From Belnapia sp. F-4-1 (GTDB taxonomy: Bacteria; Pseudomonadota; Alphaproteobacteria; Acetobacterales; Acetobacteraceae), in contig NZ_KN676113.1 of NCBI RefSeq assembly GCF_000802185.1, forward strand, positions 4,483,430 to 4,547,429: a stretch of DNA of 64,000 bases, written 5' to 3'. Made by a program: the position numbers and the translations under genes. Shown in pieces: positions 8,141-18,435 of this stretch. The notes beneath the pieces are model-generated. The model did no database searches, was not told the DNA's origin, and was given only the letters and a program-made list of their open reading frames with translations. Positions within the stretch are counted from its first letter, which is position 1. Every line of letters begins with the position of its first letter.

Positions 8141-10462
8141 GCGCGCGCCTCATGCTGCCATCCGGCCAGGGGTCCAGTGTCTCGCGTTCCGTGCCGGCCG
8201 GGCGCTCCGCCATGCGGTCGGCCCCGGGTCGCCACGGCAGGGTAAGAACGGCCCGGGCCCCACCGCGCCCCGAGCCGGCCTCGTGGGGACGGTCCTCCAA
8301 CCCCAGCCTGCCCCCATGGTCCTCCATGATCTTCTTCACGATGGCAAGGCCGAGGCCGGTTCCTTTCGGTTTGTGGGTGACATAAGGCTCGGTGAGCCTG
8401 TCCCGCTCATCCCCCTGGGGCAGGCCGATTCCATCATCCTCGATCGCGATGGCGACACTTTCCTCGCCCTGCTCGATGCGCACGGTGATGTGTCCGAGGG
8501 TCTGGCCGGGCTCGGCCTCCTGCTCCCCTTGGACCTCCCGCTCCGCCTGGGCCCGCATGGTGACGGCGTCCGCCGCGTTCATCAGCAGGTTGGTCAGCGC
8601 CTGGCCGAGCAGACGGCGGTCGCAGGCGACGAGCGGGCCGCGCACCCCCTCCGGCAGCTCGACATGGTAGCGGATGCTGGGATGCGCGTCCCGTTGCAGC
8701 ACCAGCGCCTCGCGCAGCACCTGGGAAAGGTCCTCCGGCCGGATCACCGGCTGCGGCATGCGGGCGAAGGCGGAGAACTCGTCCACCATCCGGCCGATAT
8801 CGCCGACCTGGCGAACGATCGTATCGGTGCAGGCAACGAAGGTTTCAGGGTCGTTGCTGATCTGCTTCAGGTAGCGCCGCTTCAGCCGCTCGGCCGAGAG
8901 CTGGATCGGGGTCAGCGGGTTCTTGATTTCATGCGCGATGCGCCGCGCCACATCGGCCCATGCGGCCTTGCGTTGGGCGGAAAGCAGTTCGGTGATGTCG
9001 TCGAAGGTAAGGACGAAGCCGGCGAGTTCTCCCTGCCCGCCCGCCTGCCGCTCCTCGCCGATCTGGGCGAGCAGGGTCCGGCGGTTGCTGGGCGGGCCGA
9101 TGCGGATCTCGGCGGTGCGTTCGGCACCGGCGGCAAGCAGCGGGGCGAATTCCGGCACCGCCTCCGCCATCGGGCGCCCGATGGCCGAGTCGAGGTCGAT
9201 GCCGAGCAGCTCACTCGCCCGCCGGTTCGGCAGGTTGATCCGCCCATCCGTTTCAAGGCCGATGACGCCGGCCGAGACGCCGGCCAGCACCGTCTCGGTG
9301 AAGCGCCGCCGTTCGTCGATCTGGCGGTAGGCCTGCAGCAGCTCCGAGCGCTGCGCCGCGAGCTGGTTGGTCATGCGGTTGAAGGCGCGGGCGAGGCTGG
9401 CGATCTCCTCGTCCGCCGCGCCTTCCTCGACGCGGGTGGCGAGGTCGCCCCCCCTTACCCGCTCGGCGGCGACGATCAGCCGCCCGATCGGCCGCGCCAG
9501 CTGGTTGGCGAGCACGAGGCCGATCAGCACCGCCGCCAGCAGCACCAGCAGCGCTGCGATGGCGAAGATCATGACGAAGGTGATCTGGAGACCGGAGCGG
9601 TTGTTGTCGAGCTCGACATACTCTGCCACCGCCTTCTCGACCGAGCGCTGGTGCGCCAGCACCGTGGCGTCGAGCGGGCGGCCGATCAGCAGCATCCAGC
9701 CCTCGCCGAAATCGAGCGCGACCACGGCCCGCACGCGGTCCTCGGCCGGCAGCACGGCGACCTCGCCGAGCCGGGCCTGTGCGATGGCATCCTCGGGCGG
9801 CGGGTCGAGGGTGAAGCTTGTCGTATAGCCGGCATGCGCCACGACCTGCTGGGTCGCTGGGTCGAAGACGACCGCCTCGGTCAGGTTGCGCAGCGCGGTA
9901 TGCGTCGCCAGCACGCGGGCGAAGGCAAGGCCGTTGTCAGGCAGCAGCACCCGGGCGCGGGAAAGGTCGGCGGACATCGCCAGCGCATCGCCGCGGATGG
10001 TGTTGCGGTGCTCCTCCAGATAGCCGCGGCTGGCCTGGAGGCTGGCCTCCAGCGCCGTCCGCACCCGATCGCTGAACCAGGTCTCTATGCCGAGGTTGAA
10101 GAACAGCGCGGCGAAGGCGGCCACCAGCATGGCCGGCACCACGGCGACGACGCCGAAGAGCAGCACGAGCCGCACATGCAGGCGCGAGCCGGCGGAACCC
10201 CGCCGCCGCTCCGCCCAGACCCGCACCAGCCGGCCCGCCAGCGAGGCCATCAGCAGCAGCAGCACCGCGGCGTTGACCAGTACCAGCCCGACCACGGCGC
10301 CGGGCTTGGTGGGGCCGAGCGGGCTGCCGTCCGACAGCACGGAGAAGGTTGCGATGCCGAGCAGCAGGGCGCTGACCGCAAGGCCGAGGGTCATTCCCCG
10401 GCCCAGCAGCACGTCGGCGATGCGGCGGGGCAGGCCGCGCTGGCGCGGCTCGCCGAGGGTCA

Positions 10463-10463
<1 letters not shown>
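8130..10463 (-). CDS. ntrY: Sensor histidine kinase NtrY
   Basis: A 777-residue membrane kinase. Three N-terminal hydrophobic segments lie near residues 24-45, 55-75 and 98-122; an extracytoplasmic region (about 125-290) is followed by a transmembrane helix (about 294-318). HAMP comes next (about 320-375), then PAS (about 380-495), HisKA with H511 in ARRIAHEIKNPLTP, and an ATPase domain with the G boxes DDGIGLP and GTGLGLAIV. NtrY partners NtrX and has been linked to nitrogen and redox sensing. It overlaps ntrC by one base (TGATG) and ntrX by 11. The C-terminal tail after about residue 745 is Arg/Gly-rich and low in complexity. Confidence 0.95.
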
Positions 10464-11898
<1,435 letters not shown>

Positions 11899-11902
<4 letters not shown>

Positions 11903-13050
11903 GAACGGTCCATCGGATGGGAGTCGAGGCGCAGCCCCGCAGGCGGCATGGCCAGCGACAGGCGGAAGCTGGTGCGGCCGGGGCGGCTGTCGCATTCGAT
12001 CAGCCCGCCCTGGTCGGCGACCAGCTTGGCGACGAGGGCGAGGCCAAGCCCCTGCCCGCCCCGCTTGGTGGTAACGAAGGGCTCGAAGAGGGTGGCGCGC
12101 ACCGCCTCCGGGATGCCGGGGCCGTTGTCGCGCACGATCACCTGGAGCGGCACATGCACCCGCTCCTTGCTGCCGGGCACGGCGATGCGGACGCCGTGGT
12201 GGTAGGCGGTGGCGAGGACGATCTCGCCGCCGAGCGGGTCGACCGCCTCGGCGGCGTTCTTCACGAGGTTCAGCAGGATCTGCACGAGCTGGTCGCGGTT
12301 GCCCCAGACCGGGGGCAGCGAGGGGTCGTAATCCTCGACGATACGGAGATGCGCGGCGAAGCCGGTCTGCGCCACACGCCGCACATGGTCGAGCACCTGA
12401 TGGATGTTGACCGGGGCCAGCTCCACAGGACGGTCGGAGAACATGTCCATCCGGTCGACCAGGTTGCGGATTCGGTCCGCCTCGTCCTGGATGAGCTGGC
12501 AGAGCTCGCGGTCGGGCTCGGAGGCGCCCTGCTCCAGGAGCTGCGCGGCGCCGCGGATACCCGAGAGCGGGTTCTTCACCTCATGGGCGAGCATCTCCGC
12601 CATGGCGGAGGTGCCGCGGGCGGCGCCGAGGAAGTTCAGCTGACGGTTCATCATCTGCGCCGTCGAGCCGTCCTGCAGCGTCAGGACCACGGCGCCGGGC
12701 ATCTCGGGCAGCGGGGCGCCATGGGCGGCGACGCCGCGGCGGTTGAGGCGGGGGCTGTCGAGCACCAGGTCATGGTCGGAAACCGGCGCTTCATGCTGTC
12801 GGACCTGGTCGAGCAGGGCAAAGAGCCGGCTGTCCGGCGGCAACAGGTCGCCGAGCCGGAGCACGGCGAGAGAGGCGAAGGAGAGCTGGAAGAACAGCTC
12901 CGCCGCCTGGTTGGCATAGCGGAAACGGTCCTCGGCATCGATCACCACCGCCGGCATGGGAAGCGCGGCGAGGATGGCGGCGAAATCCGGCAGCGGGGTG
13001 CTGCGGATCGGCAGGGGCGCGATCCGGGCGCGGGCGGCGAGGCTGTTCAT
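11899..13050 (-). CDS. ntrB: Nitrogen sensor kinase/phosphatase NtrB
   Basis: A 383-residue soluble kinase with no membrane segments. A PAS domain spans about 22-130, HisKA carries phospho-acceptor H156 in [14 protein letters not shown], and the ATPase domain has [10 protein letters not shown] (N box), DNGPGIP and GQGLGLALV. It phosphorylates or dephosphorylates NtrC according to PII signalling; no glnB/glnK gene lies in the window. It overlaps dusB and ntrC by four bases at each end, so the three are almost certainly co-translated. Confidence 0.96.
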
Positions 13051-14150
13051 GCCGCGATCCGCTCCAGCCCCTGGGCGTGGAAGCGGGCGCGGGCGGCTTC
13101 CAGCCCGAGATCGAGCAGCGGCCGGTAGAAGCCCTCGATCAGCCGGATGACCTCCGCCGCCGTCTCCACTTGGTTGACCTGCGAGCGGAACTCAGCCGAG
13201 CCGGGCAGGCCTTTCGAATACCAAGCAATATGCTTGCGGGCGAGGCGGAGGCCGGTCTGGGTGCCGTGATGCGAGAGCATGTCGGCATAGTGCTCCAGCA
13301 GGATGGCGAGTTGCTCGGCGAGGCTGGGCTCGGCCGGGGTCTCGCCGGTGTGGAGGTAATGGGCGACCTGGCGAGGCAGCCAGGGACGGCCGTAGCAGCC
13401 GCGGCCGATCATCACCCCGTCGGCGCCCGAGAGGCGCAGCGCCTCGGCGGCGTGCTCGGGGGTCAGGATGTCGCCATTGGCGAGGACGGGGATGGAGACG
13501 GCTTCCTTCACCCCGCGGATGAAGGCCCAGTCGGCCTTGCCCGTGTAGAGCATCTGCCGGGTGCGGCCGTGGATGGTCACCAGGCGGATGCCGCAGGACT
13601 CGGCGATGCGGGCGAGGTTTGGGGCGTTGAGCGAGCTGTGGTCCCAGCCCATGCGCATCTTGAGGGTGACGGGGACGCCGACCGCCTTCACCACCGCCTC
13701 GAGGATGGCGGCGGCGCGAACCTCGTCGCGCATCAGGGCGCTGCCAGCCTGCTGGCCGAGGGCGACCTTCTTCACCGGGCAGCCAAAATTGATGTCGATG
13801 ATGGCAGCGCCGCGGTCGGCGGCGAGCTTCGCCGCCTCGGCCATGACCGAGGGCTCGCAGCCGGCGAGTTGAACGGCGGAGGGGGCGCCGAAGCCATCGA
13901 CCTCGGCCATCTTCAGCGTTTGCCGGTTCTCACGGACCATGGCCTGGGAGGCGATCATCTCGCTTACCACCATGCCCGTGCCGAGGCGGCGGGCGAGGCG
14001 CCGGAAGGGCAGATCCGTCACGCCGGACATGGGGGCAAGATAGACGGGCGTGTCGATCCGGACATCGCCGACCAGGATGGACGGCAAACCGCCCGATTCC
14101 GGGGCATTCAGCGCCGGACGGGCCTGAGACTCGGGCATGGTCATGCTCAT
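13047..14150 (-). CDS. dusB: tRNA-dihydrouridine synthase DusB (NifR3)
   Basis: A 367-residue FMN TIM-barrel enzyme that reduces uridine to dihydrouridine in the tRNA D-loop. Diagnostic parts are APMSGVTDLPFR near the N-terminus, the catalytic-Cys motif NFGCPVKKV, HGRTRQMLYTG and the FMN-phosphate site GADGVMIGRG. As nifR3 it is the first gene of the ntrBC operon in alphaproteobacteria, as here. The start at 14150 has in-frame ATGs at 14144 and 14138 that are equally possible. The promoter should lie in the 110-bp gap shared with ispDF. Confidence 0.96.
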   Translation of the reverse strand: MSMTMPESQARPALNAPESGGLPSILVGDVRIDTPVYLAPMSGVTDLPFRRLARRLGTGMVVSEMIASQAMVRENRQTLKMAEVDGFGAPSAVQLAGCEPSVMAEAAKLAADRGAAIIDINFGCPVKKVALGQQAGSALMRDEVRAAAILEAVVKAVGVPVTLKMRMGWDHSSLNAPNLARIAESCGIRLVTIHGRTRQMLYTGKADWAFIRGVKEAVSIPVLANGDILTPEHAAEALRLSGADGVMIGRGCYGRPWLPRQVAHYLHTGETPAEPSLAEQLAILLEHYADMLSHHGTQTGLRLARKHIAWYSKGLPGSAEFRSQVNQVETAAEVIRLIEGFYRPLLDLGLEAARARFHAQGLERIAA

Positions 14151-14260
14151 GATTTGGGCAAACTAGGCGAAGTGCGGCGCCTCGGCAACGCCCGCCAGGG
14201 CCTATCGCCGAGAAACGTACCAATTTTTGCTGCGCTGCGCTTCTGGGCTAGAAGCGGGCG

Positions 14261-15406
14261 ATGAGCATCGCCGCCCTCCTGATGGCCGCCGGCAGCGGCA
14301 CGCGCTTCGGCGCCGCGCAGCCAAAGCAATACTTGCCCCTGCTGGGGCGCCCCGTCATCCGCCATGCCGCCGAGGCGCTGCTGGCGGAGGGGCTGGTCGA
14401 CATCCTGCTGCCGGTCTGTGCCGCCGGGGAAGAGGCGCGGATCGCCGGGCTGCTCGACGGGCTGCCGGTGCTGCCGGCGGTGACGGGCGGGGCGACGCGG
14501 CAGGCGAGCGTCCGCGCCGGGCTGGAGGCGCTGGCCGAGCGGACGCCCGAAGTGGTGCTGGTGCATGATGCGGCGCGGCCGGTGGTGCCGCGGGGGACGA
14601 TTGCCTCGATCCTTGAGGCCCTGAAGGGCGCACCGGGCGCGATCCCGGCCCAGCCTGTGGCGGATACGCTGAAGCGGGGCGACGGTGCGGCCATTGTGGA
14701 GACGGTGGCGCGAGCGGGGCTATACCGGGCGCAGACGCCTCAGGGTTTCCGCTTCGATGCCCTGCTGACCGCGCACCGGGCGGCCGGTGGCGAGGCGACG
14801 GATGATGCGCAGCTGCTGGAAATCGCGGGCGAGCGGGTGGTGCTGGTGTCGGGATCGGAGACGAATGTGAAGATCACCTTCCCCGAGGATCTGGAACGGG
14901 TGGCGGGCCAGGTGCAGGGGCGGCTGGTACCGCGGGTCGGCACCGGCTTCGACGTGCACCGGACCGAAGTGGGGCGAAGGATGGTGCTCTGCGGCGTGGT
15001 CGTGCCCTGCGAATTCGGGCTGGAGGGGCATTCTGACGCGGATGTCGGGATCCACGCGCTCTGCGATGCGATCTACGGGGCGCTGGCGGAAGGCGATATC
15101 GGGCGGTGGTTCCCGCCGTCCGAAATGCAGTGGAAGGATGCGGACAGCGCCCGCTTCCTCCGCCATGCCGCGGGACGGGTAGCGGCGAGGGGCGGCGTCA
15201 TCGCCAATGTGGATGTGACCATCCTGTGCGAGCGGCCGAAGATCGGGCCGCACCGTGATGCGATGCAGGCAAGGCTGGCCGAGCTGCTGGGCGTCGATCC
15301 GGGAATCGTCGGCGTGAAGGCGACGACGACGGAGCGGCTGGGCTTCACCGGACGGGGCGAAGGCATTGCGGCGCAGGCGGCGGCGATGCTGCTGGTTCCG
15401 GGTTGA
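14261..15406 (+). CDS. ispDF: Bifunctional IspD/IspF isoprenoid (MEP pathway) enzyme
   Basis: A 381-residue fusion carrying steps three and five of the non-mevalonate pathway. The IspD half (about 1-220; AAGSGTRFGAAQPKQYLPL, VLVHDAARPV) makes CDP-methylerythritol. The IspF half (about 223-381; GTGFDVHRT with the zinc ligands D and H, EGHSDADVGIHALCDA, TTTERLGFTGRGEGIAAQA) forms the cyclodiphosphate. The fusion is usual in alphaproteobacteria. It diverges from dusB and ends with a short gap before a strong hairpin. Confidence 0.97.
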   Translation: MSIAALLMAAGSGTRFGAAQPKQYLPLLGRPVIRHAAEALLAEGLVDILLPVCAAGEEARIAGLLDGLPVLPAVTGGATRQASVRAGLEALAERTPEVVLVHDAARPVVPRGTIASILEALKGAPGAIPAQPVADTLKRGDGAAIVETVARAGLYRAQTPQGFRFDALLTAHRAAGGEATDDAQLLEIAGERVVLVSGSETNVKITFPEDLERVAGQVQGRLVPRVGTGFDVHRTEVGRRMVLCGVVVPCEFGLEGHSDADVGIHALCDAIYGALAEGDIGRWFPPSEMQWKDADSARFLRHAAGRVAARGGVIANVDVTILCERPKIGPHRDAMQARLAELLGVDPGIVGVKATTTERLGFTGRGEGIAAQAAAMLLVPG

Positions 15407-15521
15407 AGGCTTCAAACCGCACCAAGCGAATTTAATTCAGTGCGCGGATCGGGTGCAGACCGAAGCTTAAGCCGCTGATCTTTCCGTATTCGCCTTTCGG
15501 AAATTCAAGACTTTAGGGCTT

Positions 15522-15547
15522 CATGCCCGGCCTCCTGGCCGGGCATG
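15522..15547. terminator. Hairpin between ispDF and a convergent hypothetical gene
   Basis: Perfect 11-bp arms (CATGCCCGGCC at 15522-15532 and its complement at 15537-15547) with a TCCT loop. It sits between two convergent genes and can serve both, but neither side has a T-run. The same gap also has an 11-bp palindrome, GAATTTAATTC, at 15428-15438, of unknown meaning. Confidence 0.55.
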
Positions 15548-15589
15548 GATCGGCGGGTGCTGAACGGGACATACGGCCGAAGGCAAGGG

Positions 15590-15994
15590 TCAGGCGACTT
15601 CCTGGCGCCCAGCCGCTTCCTCGGCGGCGGCGCGGAGTTCGACCACCTTGTCGGAGAGGGTGGACTCGGCGGTGAACTCCACGGCGCAGACGACCTGGGC
15701 AAGGTTCACCGTCGCCTCCACCGCGCCAGGGACCGGGGCGCCGAGATAGTGCTTCGACTGCCAGGCGACATCGGCGAGGCTCGGCACGCCGGCATGGTCG
15801 AGCAGCAGGTCGAGCAGGATGGTGCCGTCCTCGGCGATATGGGCGGCGCGGAGGCCGGCCACGCGCAGCACGTCGCCGGTCGTCAGCAGCAGGCCGAAAT
15901 GGCCCTCCGTCGCGCCAAGCATGCGCTGGACGAACCAGGCGGGAAGCAGCTCGGCATCGGTGGCGGGGTCAGCGAGGCGGGTCCAGCGGGGCAT
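15590..15994 (-). CDS. Conserved-looking hypothetical protein, 134 aa
   Basis: I do not recognise this protein. It is 134 residues, slightly acidic, with no signal peptide or membrane segment. It contains LPAWFVQRMLGATEGHFGLLLTTGD, a GLRAAHIAEDGTILLDLLL strand and a C-terminal coil-prone KVVELRAAAEEAAGR. The alternation of Leu/Val strands suggests a small alpha/beta fold. The start at 15994 is supported by AGGA about ten bases upstream. Codon use matches the neighbours, so it looks like a real gene. It stands apart from both neighbours. Confidence 0.65.
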   Translation of the reverse strand: MPRWTRLADPATDAELLPAWFVQRMLGATEGHFGLLLTTGDVLRVAGLRAAHIAEDGTILLDLLLDHAGVPSLADVAWQSKHYLGAPVPGAVEATVNLAQVVCAVEFTAESTLSDKVVELRAAAEEAAGRQEVA

Positions 15995-16094
15995 AGGAGT
16001 TTCCTGTGAGGTCTGGGTCATAACGCCGCTGGGACGTGACTGTTCGCCGGGAGTGGGCTCTGGCAGGGCTCGAGGCGGTGATGGAGGCTGGGCA

Positions 16095-16850
16095 ATGCGG
16101 GAATTGACCGAGGCCGGCGAGCGGCAGGTGGCAGCAATCGCGGCGCAGCATGGCGTCGGGCAGGAGGCGGCGCTGGTGTTGCTGCATGCGCTGGCGGCTG
16201 GCGGCGGGACCATGGCGCAGTTCAGCCATCCGGAGCTGGGCGGCATGGGACAGTGGTCGCAAGGCGGGATGGTGATGGTCGGCGACATGTTCAACCACGC
16301 GCTCAAGGCGCGGGTGGATGCGCTGTGCAGGGCGCTGGCCGCACTGCTGCGGGACGCGGAGCCGGTCTTCGTCGAGGCGGCGGCGCAGGCTGGGTCGGGT
16401 GGATCGTGGCCGGCGGAGCTGGGCAGCCCGACGGCGAGCGGGACGCAGAACGGGATGGGCTATGCGCTCTTTCCAGCGGCGCGGCGGCTGGCGGTGCGGC
16501 AGGACGGGCGGGTGCGGGTCTTCGATACCGGGGAGCATCGCATCGGCGGTGTCTCGCAGCAGCAGGGCTCGGGGCAGGTGCTGGTTTTCAGCGGCGATCG
16601 GGGGGAGGTCAGGCTGGAAGGGTTGCGGGAAGTGGGGGGCGAAGCCCATGCCCCGACCCCTGGCCCTGCTCCGGCGGCGCCGGCGGAGGCTCCGCCGGCC
16701 GCGCCGACGGGTACCGCGCCGGCTGAGACTGGGCCACATGGGGGCGATCCGATCCTGCTGATCCGGCGGCTGGCGGAGCTGCATCGGCAAGGGGTGCTGA
16801 CCGAGGCGGAGTTCCAGACGAAAAAGACGGAGCTGCTGGCGCGGCTGTGA
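16095..16850 (+). CDS. SHOCT-domain protein of unknown function
   Basis: A 251-residue soluble protein. The N-terminal third is helical (REITEAGERQVAAIAAQHG-like start, then a Gly/Met-rich stretch with MGQWSQGGM). A central part holds beta-strand-like LAVRQDGRVRVFDTGEHR. A Pro/Ala linker (about 190-220) leads to a C-terminal SHOCT motif, DPILLIRRLAELHRQGVLTEAEF, followed by KKTELLARL. SHOCT is a short C-terminal module often found on oligomerising or membrane-linked proteins. No partner can be named. It converges with cutA, three bases apart. Confidence 0.75.
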   Translation: MRELTEAGERQVAAIAAQHGVGQEAALVLLHALAAGGGTMAQFSHPELGGMGQWSQGGMVMVGDMFNHALKARVDALCRALAALLRDAEPVFVEAAAQAGSGGSWPAELGSPTASGTQNGMGYALFPAARRLAVRQDGRVRVFDTGEHRIGGVSQQQGSGQVLVFSGDRGEVRLEGLREVGGEAHAPTPGPAPAAPAEAPPAAPTGTAPAETGPHGGDPILLIRRLAELHRQGVLTEAEFQTKKTELLARL

Positions 16851-16853
16851 GGC

Positions 16854-17183
16854 TCAGCCGCCCGCCTGCTGCCTGACCCAGGCGAGGAAATCGGCGTCGC
16901 CCGCGGTGGCAGGGAGAGCGAGGATGGCGGGAAGGTCGTAGCTGTGGAGGGCGCGGATGCGGGCGCGCAGCGCCTCGAAGCGGCTGGCCGTCGTTTTCAG
17001 GACGAGGGCTGACTCGGGGTCCTCCCTTACCTCGCCTTCCCAGCGGTAGATCGCGACATGGCCAGGGAGGAGGTTGGCGCAGGCGGCCAGACGCTCCTCC
17101 ACCAACGTCCGGCCGATGCGGCGGGCTTCCTCCGCATCGGCCGCGGTGACCCAGACCCAGAGGACGGGGTCGGCCGCTTCCAT
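16854..17183 (-). CDS. cutA: CutA-like divalent-cation tolerance protein
   Basis: A 109-residue protein with the ferredoxin-like CutA1 fold, a trimer similar to PII proteins. Recognisable parts are VTAADAEEARRIGRTLVEERLAACANLLPG, YRWEGEV (with the conserved Trp and Glu) and HSYDLPAILALP. The original link to copper tolerance is weak, and the biochemical role remains unclear across the family. It lies two bases after the thiolase gene on the same strand and is probably read with it. Confidence 0.93.
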   Translation of the reverse strand: MEAADPVLWVWVTAADAEEARRIGRTLVEERLAACANLLPGHVAIYRWEGEVREDPESALVLKTTASRFEALRARIRALHSYDLPAILALPATAGDADFLAWVRQQAGG

Positions 17184-17185
17184 CC

Positions 17186-18364
17186 TCAGGCGCGTTCGAG
17201 GATGGAGACGTAGTTGGCGACGGCGGCGCCGCCCATGTTGAAGACGCCGCCGAGGTCGGCCTTCGGCAGTTGCAGGTCGCCGGCGGTGCCGGTGAGCTGC
17301 ATTGCGGTCAGGACGTGCATGGAGACGCCCGTCGCGCCGATCGGGTGGCCCTTCGCCTTGAGGCCACCGGAACGGTTGACCGGCAGCTTGCCGTCGGCCG
17401 CCGTCCAGCCCTCGAGGATGGCGCGGGACCCCTGCCCTTCCGGCGTCAGGCCCATCGCCTCGTATTCCAGCAGCTCGGCGATGGTGAAGCAGTCATGCGT
17501 CTCGACGAAGGAGAGGTCCGTCGCGGCGCCGAGCCCGGCCTGGTCGAGCGCGCGGAACCAGGCCTCGCGCGGGCCCTCGAAGCGGATGATGTCGCGCGCG
17601 GCGATGGGCAGGTAGTCGTTCACCTGCACGGCGGCGCGGAAGCGGACGGATTTCTGCATCGCCTTCGCGGTCTCGCTGTCGGTGATGATCATGGCGGCGG
17701 CGCCGTCCGAGACGAGGCTGCAATCGGTGCGCTTCAGCGGCGGGGCGACGAAGGGGTTCTTCTCCGACTCCGCGCGGCAGAAGGCGTAGCCGAGGTCCTT
17801 GCGCATCTGCGCCCAGGGGTTGTCGACGCCATTCTTGTGATTCTTGGCGGCGATGGCGGCGAGCGCGTCTGACTGGTCGCCATGGCGCTGGAAATAGGCC
17901 TCGGCGATGCGGCCGAAGACGCCGGCGAAGCCGCCGCGGATGTCCTGCTCGGTCTTGCGATAGCTGGCGTTCAGCAGGATCTCGCCGACCTGGGGGCCGG
18001 GCGTCGCGGTCATCTTCTCCGCACCCAGGACGAGGGCGAAGCGGCCGCGCTTGGCCGCCAGGAAGTCGAGGGCGCCGTGGATGGCGGCGCTGCCGGTCGC
18101 GCAGGCGTTCTCGTACCGGGTGATGGGCTTGAAGCGCAGCTCAGGAATCGACTGGAGGACCAGCGAGCTGGGGAAGCCCTGGTTGGTGAAGCCCTCGCCG
18201 AAGACGCCGAGGAAGCCGGCATCGATCTCGGCCGGCGAGATGCCGGCATCCTCGATGGCGGCGCGGCCGACGCGGGCGAGCAGGCTCTCGATATCCGGCT
18301 CCTCCAGCTTGCCGAAGGGGGTATGGGCCCAGCCCACGATGCAGGCGTCCAGCGTCTCGGCCAT
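17186..18364 (-). CDS. Thiolase family protein (SCP2-type acetyl-CoA acetyltransferase)
   Basis: A 392-residue thiolase-fold enzyme. The acyl-accepting Cys is C88 in ENACATGS, and the catalytic His lies in KGHPIGATG near the C-terminus. The last motif reads FNMGGAAVANYV instead of the Cys-Gly-Gly loop of classic thiolases, so the second catalytic Cys is missing, as in SCP-x/SCP2-type thiolases. It may cleave or condense unusual acyl-CoAs. It diverges from the acyl-CoA carboxylase gene over a 71-bp gap, which suggests shared control and a common acyl-CoA pathway. Confidence 0.88.
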   Translation of the reverse strand: MAETLDACIVGWAHTPFGKLEEPDIESLLARVGRAAIEDAGISPAEIDAGFLGVFGEGFTNQGFPSSLVLQSIPELRFKPITRYENACATGSAAIHGALDFLAAKRGRFALVLGAEKMTATPGPQVGEILLNASYRKTEQDIRGGFAGVFGRIAEAYFQRHGDQSDALAAIAAKNHKNGVDNPWAQMRKDLGYAFCRAESEKNPFVAPPLKRTDCSLVSDGAAAMIITDSETAKAMQKSVRFRAAVQVNDYLPIAARDIIRFEGPREAWFRALDQAGLGAATDLSFVETHDCFTIAELLEYEAMGLTPEGQGSRAILEGWTAADGKLPVNRSGGLKAKGHPIGATGVSMHVLTAMQLTGTAGDLQLPKADLGGVFNMGGAAVANYVSILERA

Positions 18365-18435
18365 GAAAGTGCTCCGTTCCTCTCCCCCAGGAAGATAGGC
18401 GCGGCTAGCATCCGGTGAAAGGCATGGAGGGACGG

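Noticed and set aside
14261-15406. IspD-IspF fusion as a novel bifunctional enzyme
   Set aside because: The fusion is well known in alphaproteobacteria.
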